From NCBI RefSeq assembly GCF_000797495.1, contig NZ_JTGN01000001.1:696072-760071 (forward strand): a stretch of DNA of 64,000 nucleotides. Direction: 5' to 3'. Positions 8,731-18,112 of the stretch are shown one piece after another (position 1 is the stretch's first letter; each line of letters starts with the position of its first letter). This stretch comes from Robinsoniella peoriensis (GTDB lineage: Bacteria; Bacillota; Clostridia; Lachnospirales; Lachnospiraceae). Below the pieces are notes generated by a model. The model made no database searches and had not been told where the DNA came from. It saw only the letters and a list, made by a program, of their open reading frames with translations. Position numbers and translations under genes: made by a program.

Positions 8731-11525
8731 ATATCATCATAGTATACTTCTTTGTTCATATAAATCTTTTCCCGCTTAGAATCATAGTACATACTTGATT
8801 GACCTATAATCGGAGTGATATCATATCTGTCAAAGTTTAATCCATATTCCTCCTGTATAAATTCAATAAACTCCATAATGTCTATTTTCTTCAACTTTTT
8901 CATGATAAACAAAAAGAAATCAGCACGCGTAAACTGCCTTCCTATGTGACTAAAAAGGAAACCACCGCCTACTTTACTATAACGAATCTCCTTATTACCG
9001 CGCAATAAGGCTCCATAAAACCAATCGTCATAACCAAGCTTATCCAATTTACTTGTAAATCCGTTTTTTCTGATAGATTTTATTGAAAAAAACTCTTCGT
9101 TATCATATTGTGCCGCATCAAATGCATATTGTTTTAAATCTTCTTGCGATATATCCGGTGCCTTTTCACTAAAACTTCCATAAGTCAAATACTTATTTTT
9201 TACAAATTCCAAAATATCACAATTAATGCGCATGCCCTCCAGAACACCTGCAAAATTTTGATTATACTTAATACGTCTGTCAAACATGTCAAGATCCGTA
9301 ATCTCATCCTTAAGTAAAAGTGCTTTAAAATACTCCTCTCCATTCGGATAAGTATTTTTTATAACATAATCAATATACACCTGAAATCCCATAGTTTTTA
9401 GTGTATATGGATTTACTTTTTCCTTATCTCCTTTTGGGAATGTTTCCATGTAGATATTTTCAATATCTTCGATAAAATAAAAGTCTTTTATAAGTTTATT
9501 CCCCATAATTTTATATTCAGCATCTGACATGATCTTATAGTCCACAGAAAACATACCGTTATTGTAATATTTATTGATAAAAGGTGTAAAGTTAGCCAAT
9601 GCTGTTTCGCTTTTCACACCAAATTCTTCCTCATATGCCTTACCAAAAGCATAAAACTCAATCGGTGCAACTCTGTATAAAAATTCTACGGTCTGCTGTT
9701 CTCTGTCTGATTCTCCAATGGAAATAAATGGCATCCTTCCTAATGATAAGTTTATCGGCAATTTATCAATATTTTTCTTTATAATATTATGTAATTCATA
9801 CTCATCCATAATATTGAATTCTTCCATTAATTCAGGATAAACATTAAACATTTTCAGTGTAGAAATCTCCATGTTTTGAAATGAATCAAAACCTAATTCT
9901 GCAAACAACCTGTCAAGATCATATTCCTGCATATTATAATATCTAATCCGGTGTCCGTATTTGCTAAGAACATAGCATTGATCATCCATCCTTGCCTCAA
10001 AGGCTCTTTCTGTGGGATATAACAGCCGCTCAACATTCTCTAATCCATTCATTTTCAGAAAATCCATATATAGCTGATAATATTCTGAAATAGTACACTC
10101 CTGATCACTATAATTTATTTCAAGTAACTTCCTTATTATAGCTTCTCTTTTTATTGGGATATATTCTCCACCGATTACTACACAGTATTTATACATTTCT
10201 TTTACTGCCTTTTGTGCAATTGTACCTGAAATATGCTCATCATTTAGTAATTCTTCTAACCCCTTAGAACCTTTTTTATAAGTTCCTTTAAGATAGTTAA
10301 ACGATTCTTCTGACAAACTAAATATGTTCTTAAACTCTTCCTTCGTAATGTCATAATTTTCGAACCAATATTTAAAGTCATCTTCTCTAAGCTTCGGCAT
10401 ATTCTCAATTGCCTTTTTTGTAATCTGTCTTACTCTTTCTCTAGTTATCCCTATAATGCTGCCGGTCTCTTCCAGAGTCATACCCTTTAATCGACACATT
10501 AAAGCTGTTTTTTGATTTCCTTCCTCCATCCGATCCGTATAATCCTGAACTGTTAAAAGATGATATTGCAATCCATCATCTGTATAATCCACCTTATCTT
10601 GGGCTTTAAGCTTCTCAATTATTTCCATAAAAATATCAGATGAACATAGTCCAAAGGGCAGCATCTTCTTTAATGTATCCATTGGTACTATTGCAGTTTC
10701 CTGAAGCAAAGAGCAAATATAGTTTTCAAACAGCTTAAAAATTGAAACATCTGAAAATATTTTATTTAATAAATTCCTATTTCCCCATACCATTTCTATA
10801 TCGGATTCCAGTAAATCCCTATTCTTATATACAATGACCTTTACCTGGTTACTATATATCGCATCATCAAGATCCGGACAATTTATTTTTATATCTTCTT
10901 TAATTCTATTAGAATACAGATCAATGAGATGACTATGTTCATCCGCCTTATATTGAATACAGATAATTTCTTTAAGTTTATTTAAAATTTCTTCTCTGGT
11001 GCCAGCCCCCATTCCTTTTACTTCCAAAAAATCTTTATAATCCGTGTTCACTATAGACTTTGCCGTCATATATTTATTTCTTAATAAAGCTCCCGTAGCT
11101 CTTGCAGACATCCTCATATCATTCACGTCAATATCGTTCATAATAAAACCATTTGAGTCGTAAAATAAAGTATCATGAACATCTTCCGAAATTGTTGTTT
11201 CATCCAGATAATGCAGAACCTTGATTTTCTTCTCCTGAGTAGTATTGTTATGTTTATTGAAATTAACGTTCTTTTCTAAGACAACATCATTTATTTCTGC
11301 TTCCAGGTTTAAATCAGTTTCTATTTCCCCCAGAATAGATTTTTTTATAACATCTAATATTTCTACAGCAACATATTTATCAATAGAATCTATACCTAGT
11401 ATCTCTTCTATTGAAAGCTGCATCAATTCACCTAAATTACTAATATTATATTTCTTTATAACGTTAAACGTATTTGATGAAAACCCCAGCTTGTCTATTA
11501 ATATATCTTTATTTTCCCCAATCAT
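8727..11525 (-). CDS. large protein with two RNAP alpha-CTD-like domains and a sigma region 4-like HTH
   Basis: A 932-residue soluble protein of unknown function. Residues about 8-65 (KLGFSSNTFNVIKKYNISN, LGELMQLSIEEILGI) and about 138-190 (the second includes EVKGMGAGTREEILNKL) resemble the helix-hairpin-helix C-terminal domain of RNA polymerase alpha. Residues about 337-378 (GMTLEETGSIIGITRERVRQ) are a good match to the sigma-70 region 4 helix-turn-helix. The remaining 550 residues look like repeated mixed alpha/beta or winged-helix modules. Two of them share an EE(F/Y)G(V/L) block followed by a TPxI block. No nuclease, helicase or region 2 sigma motif was seen. AAGGAG precedes ATG 11525. 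Base composition is clearly more AT-rich than its neighbours, suggesting acquisition, although it sits between ordinary genes. A DNA-binding role near promoters is inferred. Confidence 0.75.
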   Translation of the reverse strand: MIGENKDILIDKLGFSSNTFNVIKKYNISNLGELMQLSIEEILGIDSIDKYVAVEILDVIKKSILGEIETDLNLEAEINDVVLEKNVNFNKHNNTTQEKKIKVLHYLDETTISEDVHDTLFYDSNGFIMNDIDVNDMRMSARATGALLRNKYMTAKSIVNTDYKDFLEVKGMGAGTREEILNKLKEIICIQYKADEHSHLIDLYSNRIKEDIKINCPDLDDAIYSNQVKVIVYKNRDLLESDIEMVWGNRNLLNKIFSDVSIFKLFENYICSLLQETAIVPMDTLKKMLPFGLCSSDIFMEIIEKLKAQDKVDYTDDGLQYHLLTVQDYTDRMEEGNQKTALMCRLKGMTLEETGSIIGITRERVRQITKKAIENMPKLREDDFKYWFENYDITKEEFKNIFSLSEESFNYLKGTYKKGSKGLEELLNDEHISGTIAQKAVKEMYKYCVVIGGEYIPIKREAIIRKLLEINYSDQECTISEYYQLYMDFLKMNGLENVERLLYPTERAFEARMDDQCYVLSKYGHRIRYYNMQEYDLDRLFAELGFDSFQNMEISTLKMFNVYPELMEEFNIMDEYELHNIIKKNIDKLPINLSLGRMPFISIGESDREQQTVEFLYRVAPIEFYAFGKAYEEEFGVKSETALANFTPFINKYYNNGMFSVDYKIMSDAEYKIMGNKLIKDFYFIEDIENIYMETFPKGDKEKVNPYTLKTMGFQVYIDYVIKNTYPNGEEYFKALLLKDEITDLDMFDRRIKYNQNFAGVLEGMRINCDILEFVKNKYLTYGSFSEKAPDISQEDLKQYAFDAAQYDNEEFFSIKSIRKNGFTSKLDKLGYDDWFYGALLRGNKEIRYSKVGGGFLFSHIGRQFTRADFFLFIMKKLKKIDIMEFIEFIQEEYGLNFDRYDITPIIGQSSMYYDSKREKIYMNKEVYYDDI

Positions 11526-11575
11526 GATATTACTCCTTTAAAAGTTATTTACATATCATAGTTTATTAATTTCCA

Positions 11576-12994
11576 TCAAATAGTATCGCAAATGCTCTTA
11601 GAATAAGCTTTCTGCATGAGAAGTGCCACAGTTTCAACATGCCCAGTATTCCCAAACATATCCACCCCCCGCACTCTCTCAACCTCATACCCCCCATCAC
11701 AGAGATACCTAAGATCCCTAGCCAGCGTAGCACTATCACAGCTCACATACACCACCTTCGAAACCCCCATCTCCAGGATAGCCTTCAGCAAAGCTTCCTC
11801 ACACCCTTTCCTGGGCGGATCAACCACAATCACATCAGCTTTCACATTCTCCTCAGCCAGCTTCTTAGGCAGTACCTCTTCTGATTTCCCCACATAAAAC
11901 TCCGCATTCTCAATCCCATTTAACTTCGCATTCCTCCTGGCGTCCTCTATCGCCTCCGGCACGATTTCCACCCCATAAACCTGCTTTGCCCTCTGAGCCA
12001 GGAACAACGATATGGTCCCGATTCCACAATAAAGATCCCACACCGTCTCATTCCCGGTAAGCCCCGCATATTCAAGTGCGGTGCCATAAAGTTTCTCCGT
12101 CTGTGCCGGATTTACCTGATAGAAAGACAGCGGAGAAATCTGATACTTCACATCACCGATATAATCTTCAATATATCCTTTTCCCCACAATTCTACAATC
12201 TCTCTTCCAAGAATTACATTTGTTTTCTCCTGATTCACATTCAGGGTTATGCTGGTCATTCCATCAAGTTCGCAGAGGCTTTTGATCAGTTCCTCCTGAT
12301 TTGGCAGAGACTTCCCATTTACAATGATGCAGACCATAATCTCTTTTGTCCGAAAACCATAACGGATCAGAACATGGCGCACCAGCCCTTTTCCGGTAGC
12401 TTCATCGTAAGAAGAAACTTTGTTTTCGGTCATATAATCAATGACTTTATCTAATATGGTTTCGTTGATGTCAACGCCGAGGAAGCACTTTCGATTGGGA
12501 ATAATATTATGGGTTCTTCCTGCATAAAAGCCTGCGATAATATTGCCGTCTTTATCTGTTCCGATGGGGAACTGGGCTTTGTTCCGGTAATAAAACGGTT
12601 CTTTCATTCCTATGATAGGCTCCATGGGTGGATTTTCAAACTTCCCGATTCGGATCAGATTGTTACGGATTTTATTTTCTTTGAATTTGAGCTGTTGTTC
12701 GTAGGACATTTCCTGAATCTGGCAGCCACCGCATTGCCTGGCAACCGGACATTTTGCTTCTATGCGGTATGGGGACGGCTCTTTAATAGTTAGCATTCTT
12801 GCGTAGCCATAATTTTTCTTGGCTTTCGTGATTTTTGCCTCGATCACATCTCCTATCACAGCATCTTTGACAAACAGCGTATATCCGTCTACCTTGCCGA
12901 TTCCTTCTCCATCCATACCAATATCTTCTATTTTTACTTTTACTAAATCATTCTTCTTCATTGAAATAACTTCTGCTCGACCATTCTTTTTCAT
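11576..12994 (-). CDS. rlmD: 23S rRNA (uracil-5-)-methyltransferase RlmD/RumA family
   Basis: SAM-dependent RNA m5U methyltransferase. An N-terminal TRAM RNA-binding domain (about residues 12-70) is followed by an iron-sulfur cysteine set (CPVARQCGGCQ), the SAM-binding segment VWDLYCGIGTISLFLA and the catalytic loop VYVSCDSATLARDL containing the nucleophilic Cys. Length 472 is typical. The Firmicute members of this family (RlmCD-like) can modify U747 and U1939, so the exact target is open. The start is ATG 12994 behind AAAGGGAAA; ATG 12961 is an alternative that still precedes TRAM. The last 450 bases use codons differently from the first 900: the sense strand becomes much richer in G. Confidence 0.92.
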   Translation of the reverse strand: MKKNGRAEVISMKKNDLVKVKIEDIGMDGEGIGKVDGYTLFVKDAVIGDVIEAKITKAKKNYGYARMLTIKEPSPYRIEAKCPVARQCGGCQIQEMSYEQQLKFKENKIRNNLIRIGKFENPPMEPIIGMKEPFYYRNKAQFPIGTDKDGNIIAGFYAGRTHNIIPNRKCFLGVDINETILDKVIDYMTENKVSSYDEATGKGLVRHVLIRYGFRTKEIMVCIIVNGKSLPNQEELIKSLCELDGMTSITLNVNQEKTNVILGREIVELWGKGYIEDYIGDVKYQISPLSFYQVNPAQTEKLYGTALEYAGLTGNETVWDLYCGIGTISLFLAQRAKQVYGVEIVPEAIEDARRNAKLNGIENAEFYVGKSEEVLPKKLAEENVKADVIVVDPPRKGCEEALLKAILEMGVSKVVYVSCDSATLARDLRYLCDGGYEVERVRGVDMFGNTGHVETVALLMQKAYSKSICDTI

Positions 12995-13042
12995 TAAAAT
13001 AATTTCCCTTTCATCTGCCTGATGTAAATTACAATTGCAAAT

Positions 13043-13072
13043 ATAGCAGGCACCGACCGGGCTGCCTGCTAT
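13043..13072 (-). terminator. hairpin after yhaM
   Basis: Perfect 10-bp inverted repeat ATAGCAGGCA/TGCCTGCTAT with a 10-nt loop, 55 bp beyond the yhaM stop. It is followed on the minus strand by only a short AT-rich stretch, so termination may be weak. It could also insulate yhaM from rlmD. Confidence 0.5.
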
Positions 13073-13127
13073 ACACTTTCTAACTATTTTGCTGCATCAT
13101 ATCTTTTAAATAACATCTATCTCTCCA

Positions 13128-14072
13128 TTAAATACTGGTCTTTCGAATATTAGATTCAAACAACCGGTTGTACCCAAGCCAGTCCGAGTTATCCCCGGCA
13201 CCCATGATAATCTCCTTCATGGTCTCCATCTTCGCATCCGTATTATCCGCCAGATTAAGTGCCACCGCTTCTGCCAGTGCCGGTTTTTTCGGGGAACCGT
13301 ATTCCAGTTCTCCATGGTGTGCAAGGATGCAGTGTCTTAATTCGCTTGCCAGTTTTGCCGGGAAATTTGGTATTTTCCGGATACTGCTGCCCAGTAATTC
13401 CGCACCGATGAATATGTGTCCCAGAAGCTGTCCGTCATCTGTGTAATCATTCTCCGGAAATGCAGATAATTCACGCATTTTTCCGATATCATGGAATACT
13501 GCTGAGGTAAACAGCAGATCTTTATTCAAAAACGGATACTGACGTACATAGTCTGCGCAGAGGTTCAGTACACCAAGTGTATGTTCTAATAATCCTCCGA
13601 CAAATCCATGATGTACGGATTTCGCAGCCGAATGGAATTTAAATGCTTTGATAAAACTTTCATTTTCTACAAAAAAGCTGTCTGTAAGCTCTTTGAGATA
13701 TGGGTTTTGGATCTGTCCAATCAGACTCAGAAGCTCTTTGTACATTTCTTCAATATCCCTGGAGCTCACCGGAAGATAATCAGCTGGTTCATATTCGCCA
13801 ACCTGTGCTTTTCTTACACGTTTTATGTTCAACTGCAGAGTTCCCTGGAAGCTGGTTACGTCTCCTACTACATCTATGTAATCCATGGCATCGAAATCAT
13901 CGATTCCCTGGGAATTAGGATCCCAGATCTTCGCATCGATTGTGCCTGTTTTGTCCTGAAGAACTACGTTTTCATATGTTTTTCCGTTTTTAGTAACCGC
14001 GGATTGTTTATATTTGCATAAATAGATATCTCCTACACGTTCACTCTCATGCAGCATTTCAATGTATTTCAT
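13128..14072 (-). CDS. yhaM: 3'-5' exoribonuclease YhaM family (OB + HD domain)
   Basis: Predicted 3'-5' exoribonuclease acting on RNA, and possibly single-stranded DNA, in the cytosol. The N-terminal 100 residues form an OB-fold nucleic-acid-binding domain (GTIDAKIWDPNSQ). Residues about 150-300 are an HD metal-dependent phosphohydrolase domain with HHGFVGGLLEHTL, the HD doublet in VFHDIGKM and a second His set in CILAHHGELEYGSP. The length of 314 fits YhaM. It starts at ATG 14072, and a hairpin lies beyond the stop. Confidence 0.92.
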   Translation of the reverse strand: MKYIEMLHESERVGDIYLCKYKQSAVTKNGKTYENVVLQDKTGTIDAKIWDPNSQGIDDFDAMDYIDVVGDVTSFQGTLQLNIKRVRKAQVGEYEPADYLPVSSRDIEEMYKELLSLIGQIQNPYLKELTDSFFVENESFIKAFKFHSAAKSVHHGFVGGLLEHTLGVLNLCADYVRQYPFLNKDLLFTSAVFHDIGKMRELSAFPENDYTDDGQLLGHIFIGAELLGSSIRKIPNFPAKLASELRHCILAHHGELEYGSPKKPALAEAVALNLADNTDAKMETMKEIIMGAGDNSDWLGYNRLFESNIRKTSI

Positions 14073-14153
14073 AATCTTTTTTCTCTTACCTTTCCAAACT
14101 GTATATTATTTATATTCGCCGTCCACGATTATACCACAAATAACCTCAGGAAT

Positions 14154-15467
14154 CTACTGTGCATTTCCAAGTGTCACGTCAGCGGGAATTTCTGCGTAAT
14201 TTCCATCCATTCCCTGGCGCATCAGCAGTACATGGGCGATCTCCTCCGGCTTTAATTTACCAAGCTGGTCGCTGTACTGTTTCATATTCGTGATTTTTTC
14301 CCCATTAATGGATATCAGTATATCTGCTTTTTGTATACCGGCATACATTGCGGGAGAATCTGCGGCTATTTCTTTTACATAGACACCTTCCGGGATATGG
14401 GATTCCTTTTGGATGCTCTCCGTAACTTCTTTTCCGATAATGCCCATATAAGCCATTTCTACGTTATTGGTCATATTCTCAATCATCTGCCGTATTTCGG
14501 AAATCGATACACCGGTTACTGTGGACTGTTCCGCTTGATTTGAAAAATCCCTGGTGATGACTCCTACTATTTTACCGTCCAGATTGACAAGAATACCACT
14601 GCCTTCGCTGCTTCCAATGATATCGGTATTGATCATGTTATATTCCCTGTCCTCTACCGAAGTTGGTAATATGGATGTGACCATTCCAAAAGCAATGGAT
14701 TCTGTATAGCCCAGGGGACTGCCAATGGCTATTACAGGAGCTCCCTGCGCAACCGAGCAGGAACTCGCTAATGCTGAGGTATCGATCAGATTCTTCGTTT
14801 CTTCCGGAATCTTGCTGATCGGAAGCCTCACAAGCGCCATATCGGTAGTGGGATCCTGTTTCTGCAAGTCCGCATCCACAGTTGTCGCATCTGGAAATGT
14901 TACCCGTAAACGTTCTGCACTTTCTATTACGGCAGACTCTGTCAGCACGTACATATAAGCGCCATTTGCAGCCACAATCAGTCCGGATGCCTCCACATTA
15001 TTTTCGGAAGGTTCATTGAACAGGTCTACATTGCTGCTGCTTCCCGTCACTGTGACCACAGCTCTTTGTGCTTCTCTGGCAACGGAATACATCTGACTGT
15101 AAAGTTTCTTATAATCAGACAGATTCAGTGCCTTTTCTTCTATAACTGTCTGCGGTATGATCTCGCTCTCTTTTTCCGTCACCGCTGCGTCGGTTGGTTT
15201 TTCTGTCGGTTTTTCGGTCGGTTTCTCCGCTGGCTTATCCGTTTCTTCTTCTTGCGCAATTACGATCTGTGTCGGGGTCTGGGGCTCACCAAATTTCTGT
15301 TTAGCCCAAGGTGTGATGATTGCAAATGTCAATCCGGCTACAGCGCCAAACACAACTGCAAGTCCTACAGCCGCTCCCGTCTTCAGAAACCATTTCTTCT
15401 TATAAAATGGCTTTGTCTTAATATGCTCATTGATAAAAGTAAAATCCTTTTTTCCTTGTTGCGACAT
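14154..15467 (-). CDS. membrane-anchored HtrA/DegP-like protein with PDZ domain, catalytic His missing
   Basis: A 437-residue envelope protein of the trypsin-like S1C family. One membrane helix (about 28-52) is followed by an EKPTEKPTEKPT low-complexity stalk, a trypsin-like domain (about 130-310) and a PDZ domain (about 338-425). By comparison with B. subtilis HtrA, the catalytic His of the TNNHVVEG block is Ala here (TESAVIES, residue 179). The Asp is kept (TTDMAL, 209). The GNSGGP serine loop reads SSEGSGI with Ser 290 in a one-residue-shorter loop. Proteolysis is therefore doubtful, and a binding or chaperone role is possible. ATG 15467 was chosen over an upstream ATG because it has AGAAGGAGAG in front and gives a normal cytoplasmic tail. 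Confidence 0.88.
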   Translation of the reverse strand: MSQQGKKDFTFINEHIKTKPFYKKKWFLKTGAAVGLAVVFGAVAGLTFAIITPWAKQKFGEPQTPTQIVIAQEEETDKPAEKPTEKPTEKPTDAAVTEKESEIIPQTVIEEKALNLSDYKKLYSQMYSVAREAQRAVVTVTGSSSNVDLFNEPSENNVEASGLIVAANGAYMYVLTESAVIESAERLRVTFPDATTVDADLQKQDPTTDMALVRLPISKIPEETKNLIDTSALASSCSVAQGAPVIAIGSPLGYTESIAFGMVTSILPTSVEDREYNMINTDIIGSSEGSGILVNLDGKIVGVITRDFSNQAEQSTVTGVSISEIRQMIENMTNNVEMAYMGIIGKEVTESIQKESHIPEGVYVKEIAADSPAMYAGIQKADILISINGEKITNMKQYSDQLGKLKPEEIAHVLLMRQGMDGNYAEIPADVTLGNAQ

Positions 15468-15568
15468 AAAAGTACTCTCCTTCTCACAGTAAAACACATA
15501 TCCCCACAGTAATGTCCTAATTCTATCAAACACATATGAACAATCTATGAATTTTAAAAAAATTTAGG

Positions 15569-15597
15569 TTTTCAATTGTCCGTTTATGGGGTATGAT
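15569..15597 (+). promoter_or_regulatory. candidate mutS2 promoter
   Basis: TTTTCA (15569-15574) and TATGAT (15592-15597) with a 17-bp spacer, about 90 bp before mutS2. Each box is 4-5 of 6 to consensus, so this is a reasonable but unproven call. Confidence 0.4.
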
Positions 15598-15612
15598 AGA
15601 AGCAGGCTTACC

Positions 15613-15653
15613 AGAGCGTGTCTGAAAAACCACTGCACCAATCCCCACGCTCT
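15613..15653 (+). repeat. inverted repeat AGAGCGTG/CACGCTCT in mutS2 leader
   Basis: Perfect 8-bp arms AGAGCGTG (15613-15620) and CACGCTCT (15646-15653) enclose 25 bases. The AGAGCGT core recurs at 24117 on the plus strand and, as CACGCTCT, at 32826-32833, suggesting remnants of a small dispersed palindromic repeat. It would also form a hairpin in the mutS2 leader RNA. Confidence 0.45.
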
Positions 15654-15685
15654 AACTATAAAATAAAAGATAAACAGGTGAATTT

Positions 15686-18064
15686 ATGAATCAAAAAGCA
15701 TTAAAGACATTAGAGTATTACAAAATCATAGATCAGCTTACGGAATTTGCAGGTTCCCTTCTTGGAAAAGAACAGTGTAAGAATCTTCTTCCTTCCTCTG
15801 ATATAGAAGAAATTGGCAGAATGCAGCACGAAACCAGAGACGCCCTTTTACGCATTTATCAAAAAGGCAGCGTTTCCTTTTCCGGGGTAACGGATATACG
15901 GGGTTCTTTAAAGCGCCTTGATATTGGAAGTATCCTTAGTATGGAAGAATTACTTCGTATCTGTAAGCTGCTTGAGACCTGCAGCCGCGTGAAATCCTAT
16001 TCCCGCGGTGAGACTGACAATGACGAACCGGACTGTCTGGATGAGATGTTCGAGGCATTGCAGCCGCTGACTCCGCTTTCTACGGAAATCAGACGCTGTA
16101 TCCCATCAGAAACGGAGATCAGCGATGATGCCAGCCCTGCCCTGCATCACATCAGACGCCAGATGAAGCAGACGAATGACAAGATCCATTCCCAGCTTTC
16201 TTCTATGGTAAATGGCTCAGTCCGTACTTATTTACAGGATGCGGTTATTACTATGAGAAATGGACGTTACTGCATTCCCGTAAAGGCAGAATACCGGGGT
16301 CAGGTACCTGGTATGATCCATGACCAGTCTTCTACCGGCTCCACTTTATTCGTGGAACCTATGGCTGTAGTGAAGCTGAACAATGACATTCGGGAACTGG
16401 AATTAAAGGAAGAAAAAGAAATTGAAGTTATCCTTTCTACGTTGAGTTCACAGGCAGCTGAGGAAATGGAGGCTTTGGAAGACGACCTGGCATTGCTGAC
16501 AAAATTAGATTTTATTTTTGCCCGTGCCCTGCTGGCTAAATCTTATAACGGAAGCGAACCGATTTTCAATGAACGGGGATATATTAATATCAAAAAAGGC
16601 CGCCATCCGTTACTGGACAAAAAGAAGGTGGTGCCAATTGATATCCAGCTTGGCCAGAAATTTGAACTGCTGATTATTACCGGTCCGAATACCGGTGGTA
16701 AAACTGTTTCCTTAAAAACGGTAGGTCTGTTTACCCTGATGGGACAGGCAGGCCTGCATATTCCGGCATTTGACCGCTCGGAACTGGCGGTATTTGAAGA
16801 GGTATATGCAGATATCGGAGATGAGCAGAGTATTGAGCAAAGCCTTAGTACCTTCTCTTCCCATATGACTAATATCGTTTCTATTTTGGAACATGCAACA
16901 GATAAATCCCTTGTACTGTTTGATGAATTAGGGGCAGGAACTGACCCTACGGAAGGCGCCGCTCTTGCAATTGCCATTCTGAGCAATCTGCACCGTCAGG
17001 GCATCCGGACAATGGCCACGACTCATTACAGTGAACTGAAAGTATATGCCCTTACAACCCCCGGGGTGGAAAACGGCTGCTGCGAATTCAACGTAGAGAC
17101 CCTCCGCCCTACTTATCGTCTCTTAATCGGCATTCCCGGCAAAAGTAACGCTTTTGCCATATCCGGTAAGCTCGGACTGCCCCAGGAGATCATTGAGGAA
17201 GCAAAAGGACATTTAAGTGAGCAGGATGAGAGTTTCGAAGACCTGATTACGGATCTGGAAAACAGCCGTGTAACCATTGAACAGGAACGGGATGAAATCA
17301 ACCGCTATAAGCAGGAAATTCAGACCTTAAAAGAAAAACTGGAAGAAAAGCAGGTAAAACTGAATACCAGCAAAGATAAGATTTTAAGAGAAGCAAATGA
17401 ACAGGCCCACCAGATTCTCCGTGAAGCAAAAGAATATGCAGACACTACCATTAAGAATTTCAACAAATTCGGCAAAGCCGGGATTTCTTCCAAACAAATG
17501 GAACAGGAACGCAGCCGTCTGCGTGAAAAAATGTCTTCCGTAGAAAAGAATCTGGCTATGAAGACAGAAAAAAAAGCAGTGAAAGCAATCAAGCCGAAAG
17601 AACTTCGCGTAGGCGACAGTGTAAAAGTACTGAGTCTGAATCTGCGGGGAACCGTAAGTACCCTGCCCAACGCGAAAGGTGATCTGTTTGTACAAATGGG
17701 TATTCTGCGCTCCCAGGTAAATGTAAGTGACCTGGAACGCATCGATGAACCGGTTATTACCGCCCCGAACATGAGCAGATCCAGCAGCGGCAAGATAAAG
17801 ATGTCCAAATCTGCATCTGTGGGCATTGAAATCAACCTGCTTGGCAAGACCTCTGACGAAGCCCTTGCCGAACTGGACAAATATCTGGATGATGCTTACC
17901 TGGCACACATGCCTTCTGTACGCGTTGTACACGGTAAAGGTACCGGCGCACTTCGTAAAGCGGTGCACAATTATCTGAAGCGTTCAAAAATCGTAGCTTC
18001 TTACCGCCTTGGTGAATTTGGTGAAGGTGATTCCGGAGTTACTATCGTAGAATTTAAGAAGTAG
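15686..18064 (+). CDS. mutS2: endonuclease MutS2
   Basis: MutS-family ATPase, 792 residues. It lacks the mismatch-recognition domain and starts directly with the core/lever region (1-290). The ATPase domain carries Walker A GPNTGGKT (about 332-339) and Walker B LVLFDELGAGTDP, and a long coiled-coil (about 515-630) follows. A small basic beta domain and a C-terminal Smr domain (about 708-792) close the protein. MutS2 is linked to suppression of recombination and to rescue of collided ribosomes in Firmicutes. The Smr HGKGTGALR motif is present, but the LDLRG motif is INLLG here, losing the acidic residue and Arg considered important for Smr nuclease activity. The start follows CAGGTGA. The gene lies 48 bp before a two-component pair, possibly co-transcribed. 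Confidence 0.95.
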   Translation: MNQKALKTLEYYKIIDQLTEFAGSLLGKEQCKNLLPSSDIEEIGRMQHETRDALLRIYQKGSVSFSGVTDIRGSLKRLDIGSILSMEELLRICKLLETCSRVKSYSRGETDNDEPDCLDEMFEALQPLTPLSTEIRRCIPSETEISDDASPALHHIRRQMKQTNDKIHSQLSSMVNGSVRTYLQDAVITMRNGRYCIPVKAEYRGQVPGMIHDQSSTGSTLFVEPMAVVKLNNDIRELELKEEKEIEVILSTLSSQAAEEMEALEDDLALLTKLDFIFARALLAKSYNGSEPIFNERGYINIKKGRHPLLDKKKVVPIDIQLGQKFELLIITGPNTGGKTVSLKTVGLFTLMGQAGLHIPAFDRSELAVFEEVYADIGDEQSIEQSLSTFSSHMTNIVSILEHATDKSLVLFDELGAGTDPTEGAALAIAILSNLHRQGIRTMATTHYSELKVYALTTPGVENGCCEFNVETLRPTYRLLIGIPGKSNAFAISGKLGLPQEIIEEAKGHLSEQDESFEDLITDLENSRVTIEQERDEINRYKQEIQTLKEKLEEKQVKLNTSKDKILREANEQAHQILREAKEYADTTIKNFNKFGKAGISSKQMEQERSRLREKMSSVEKNLAMKTEKKAVKAIKPKELRVGDSVKVLSLNLRGTVSTLPNAKGDLFVQMGILRSQVNVSDLERIDEPVITAPNMSRSSSGKIKMSKSASVGIEINLLGKTSDEALAELDKYLDDAYLAHMPSVRVVHGKGTGALRKAVHNYLKRSKIVASYRLGEFGEGDSGVTIVEFKK

Positions 18065-18112
18065 TAGAATGGGATATTCACTTACATTTATTCCACATTT
18101 AAGGAGGTCATT

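Noticed and set aside
17320-17968. Two overlapping minus-strand frames inside mutS2
   Set aside because: mutS2 continues through with coiled-coil and Smr domains; the reverse frames lack starts and known motifs.
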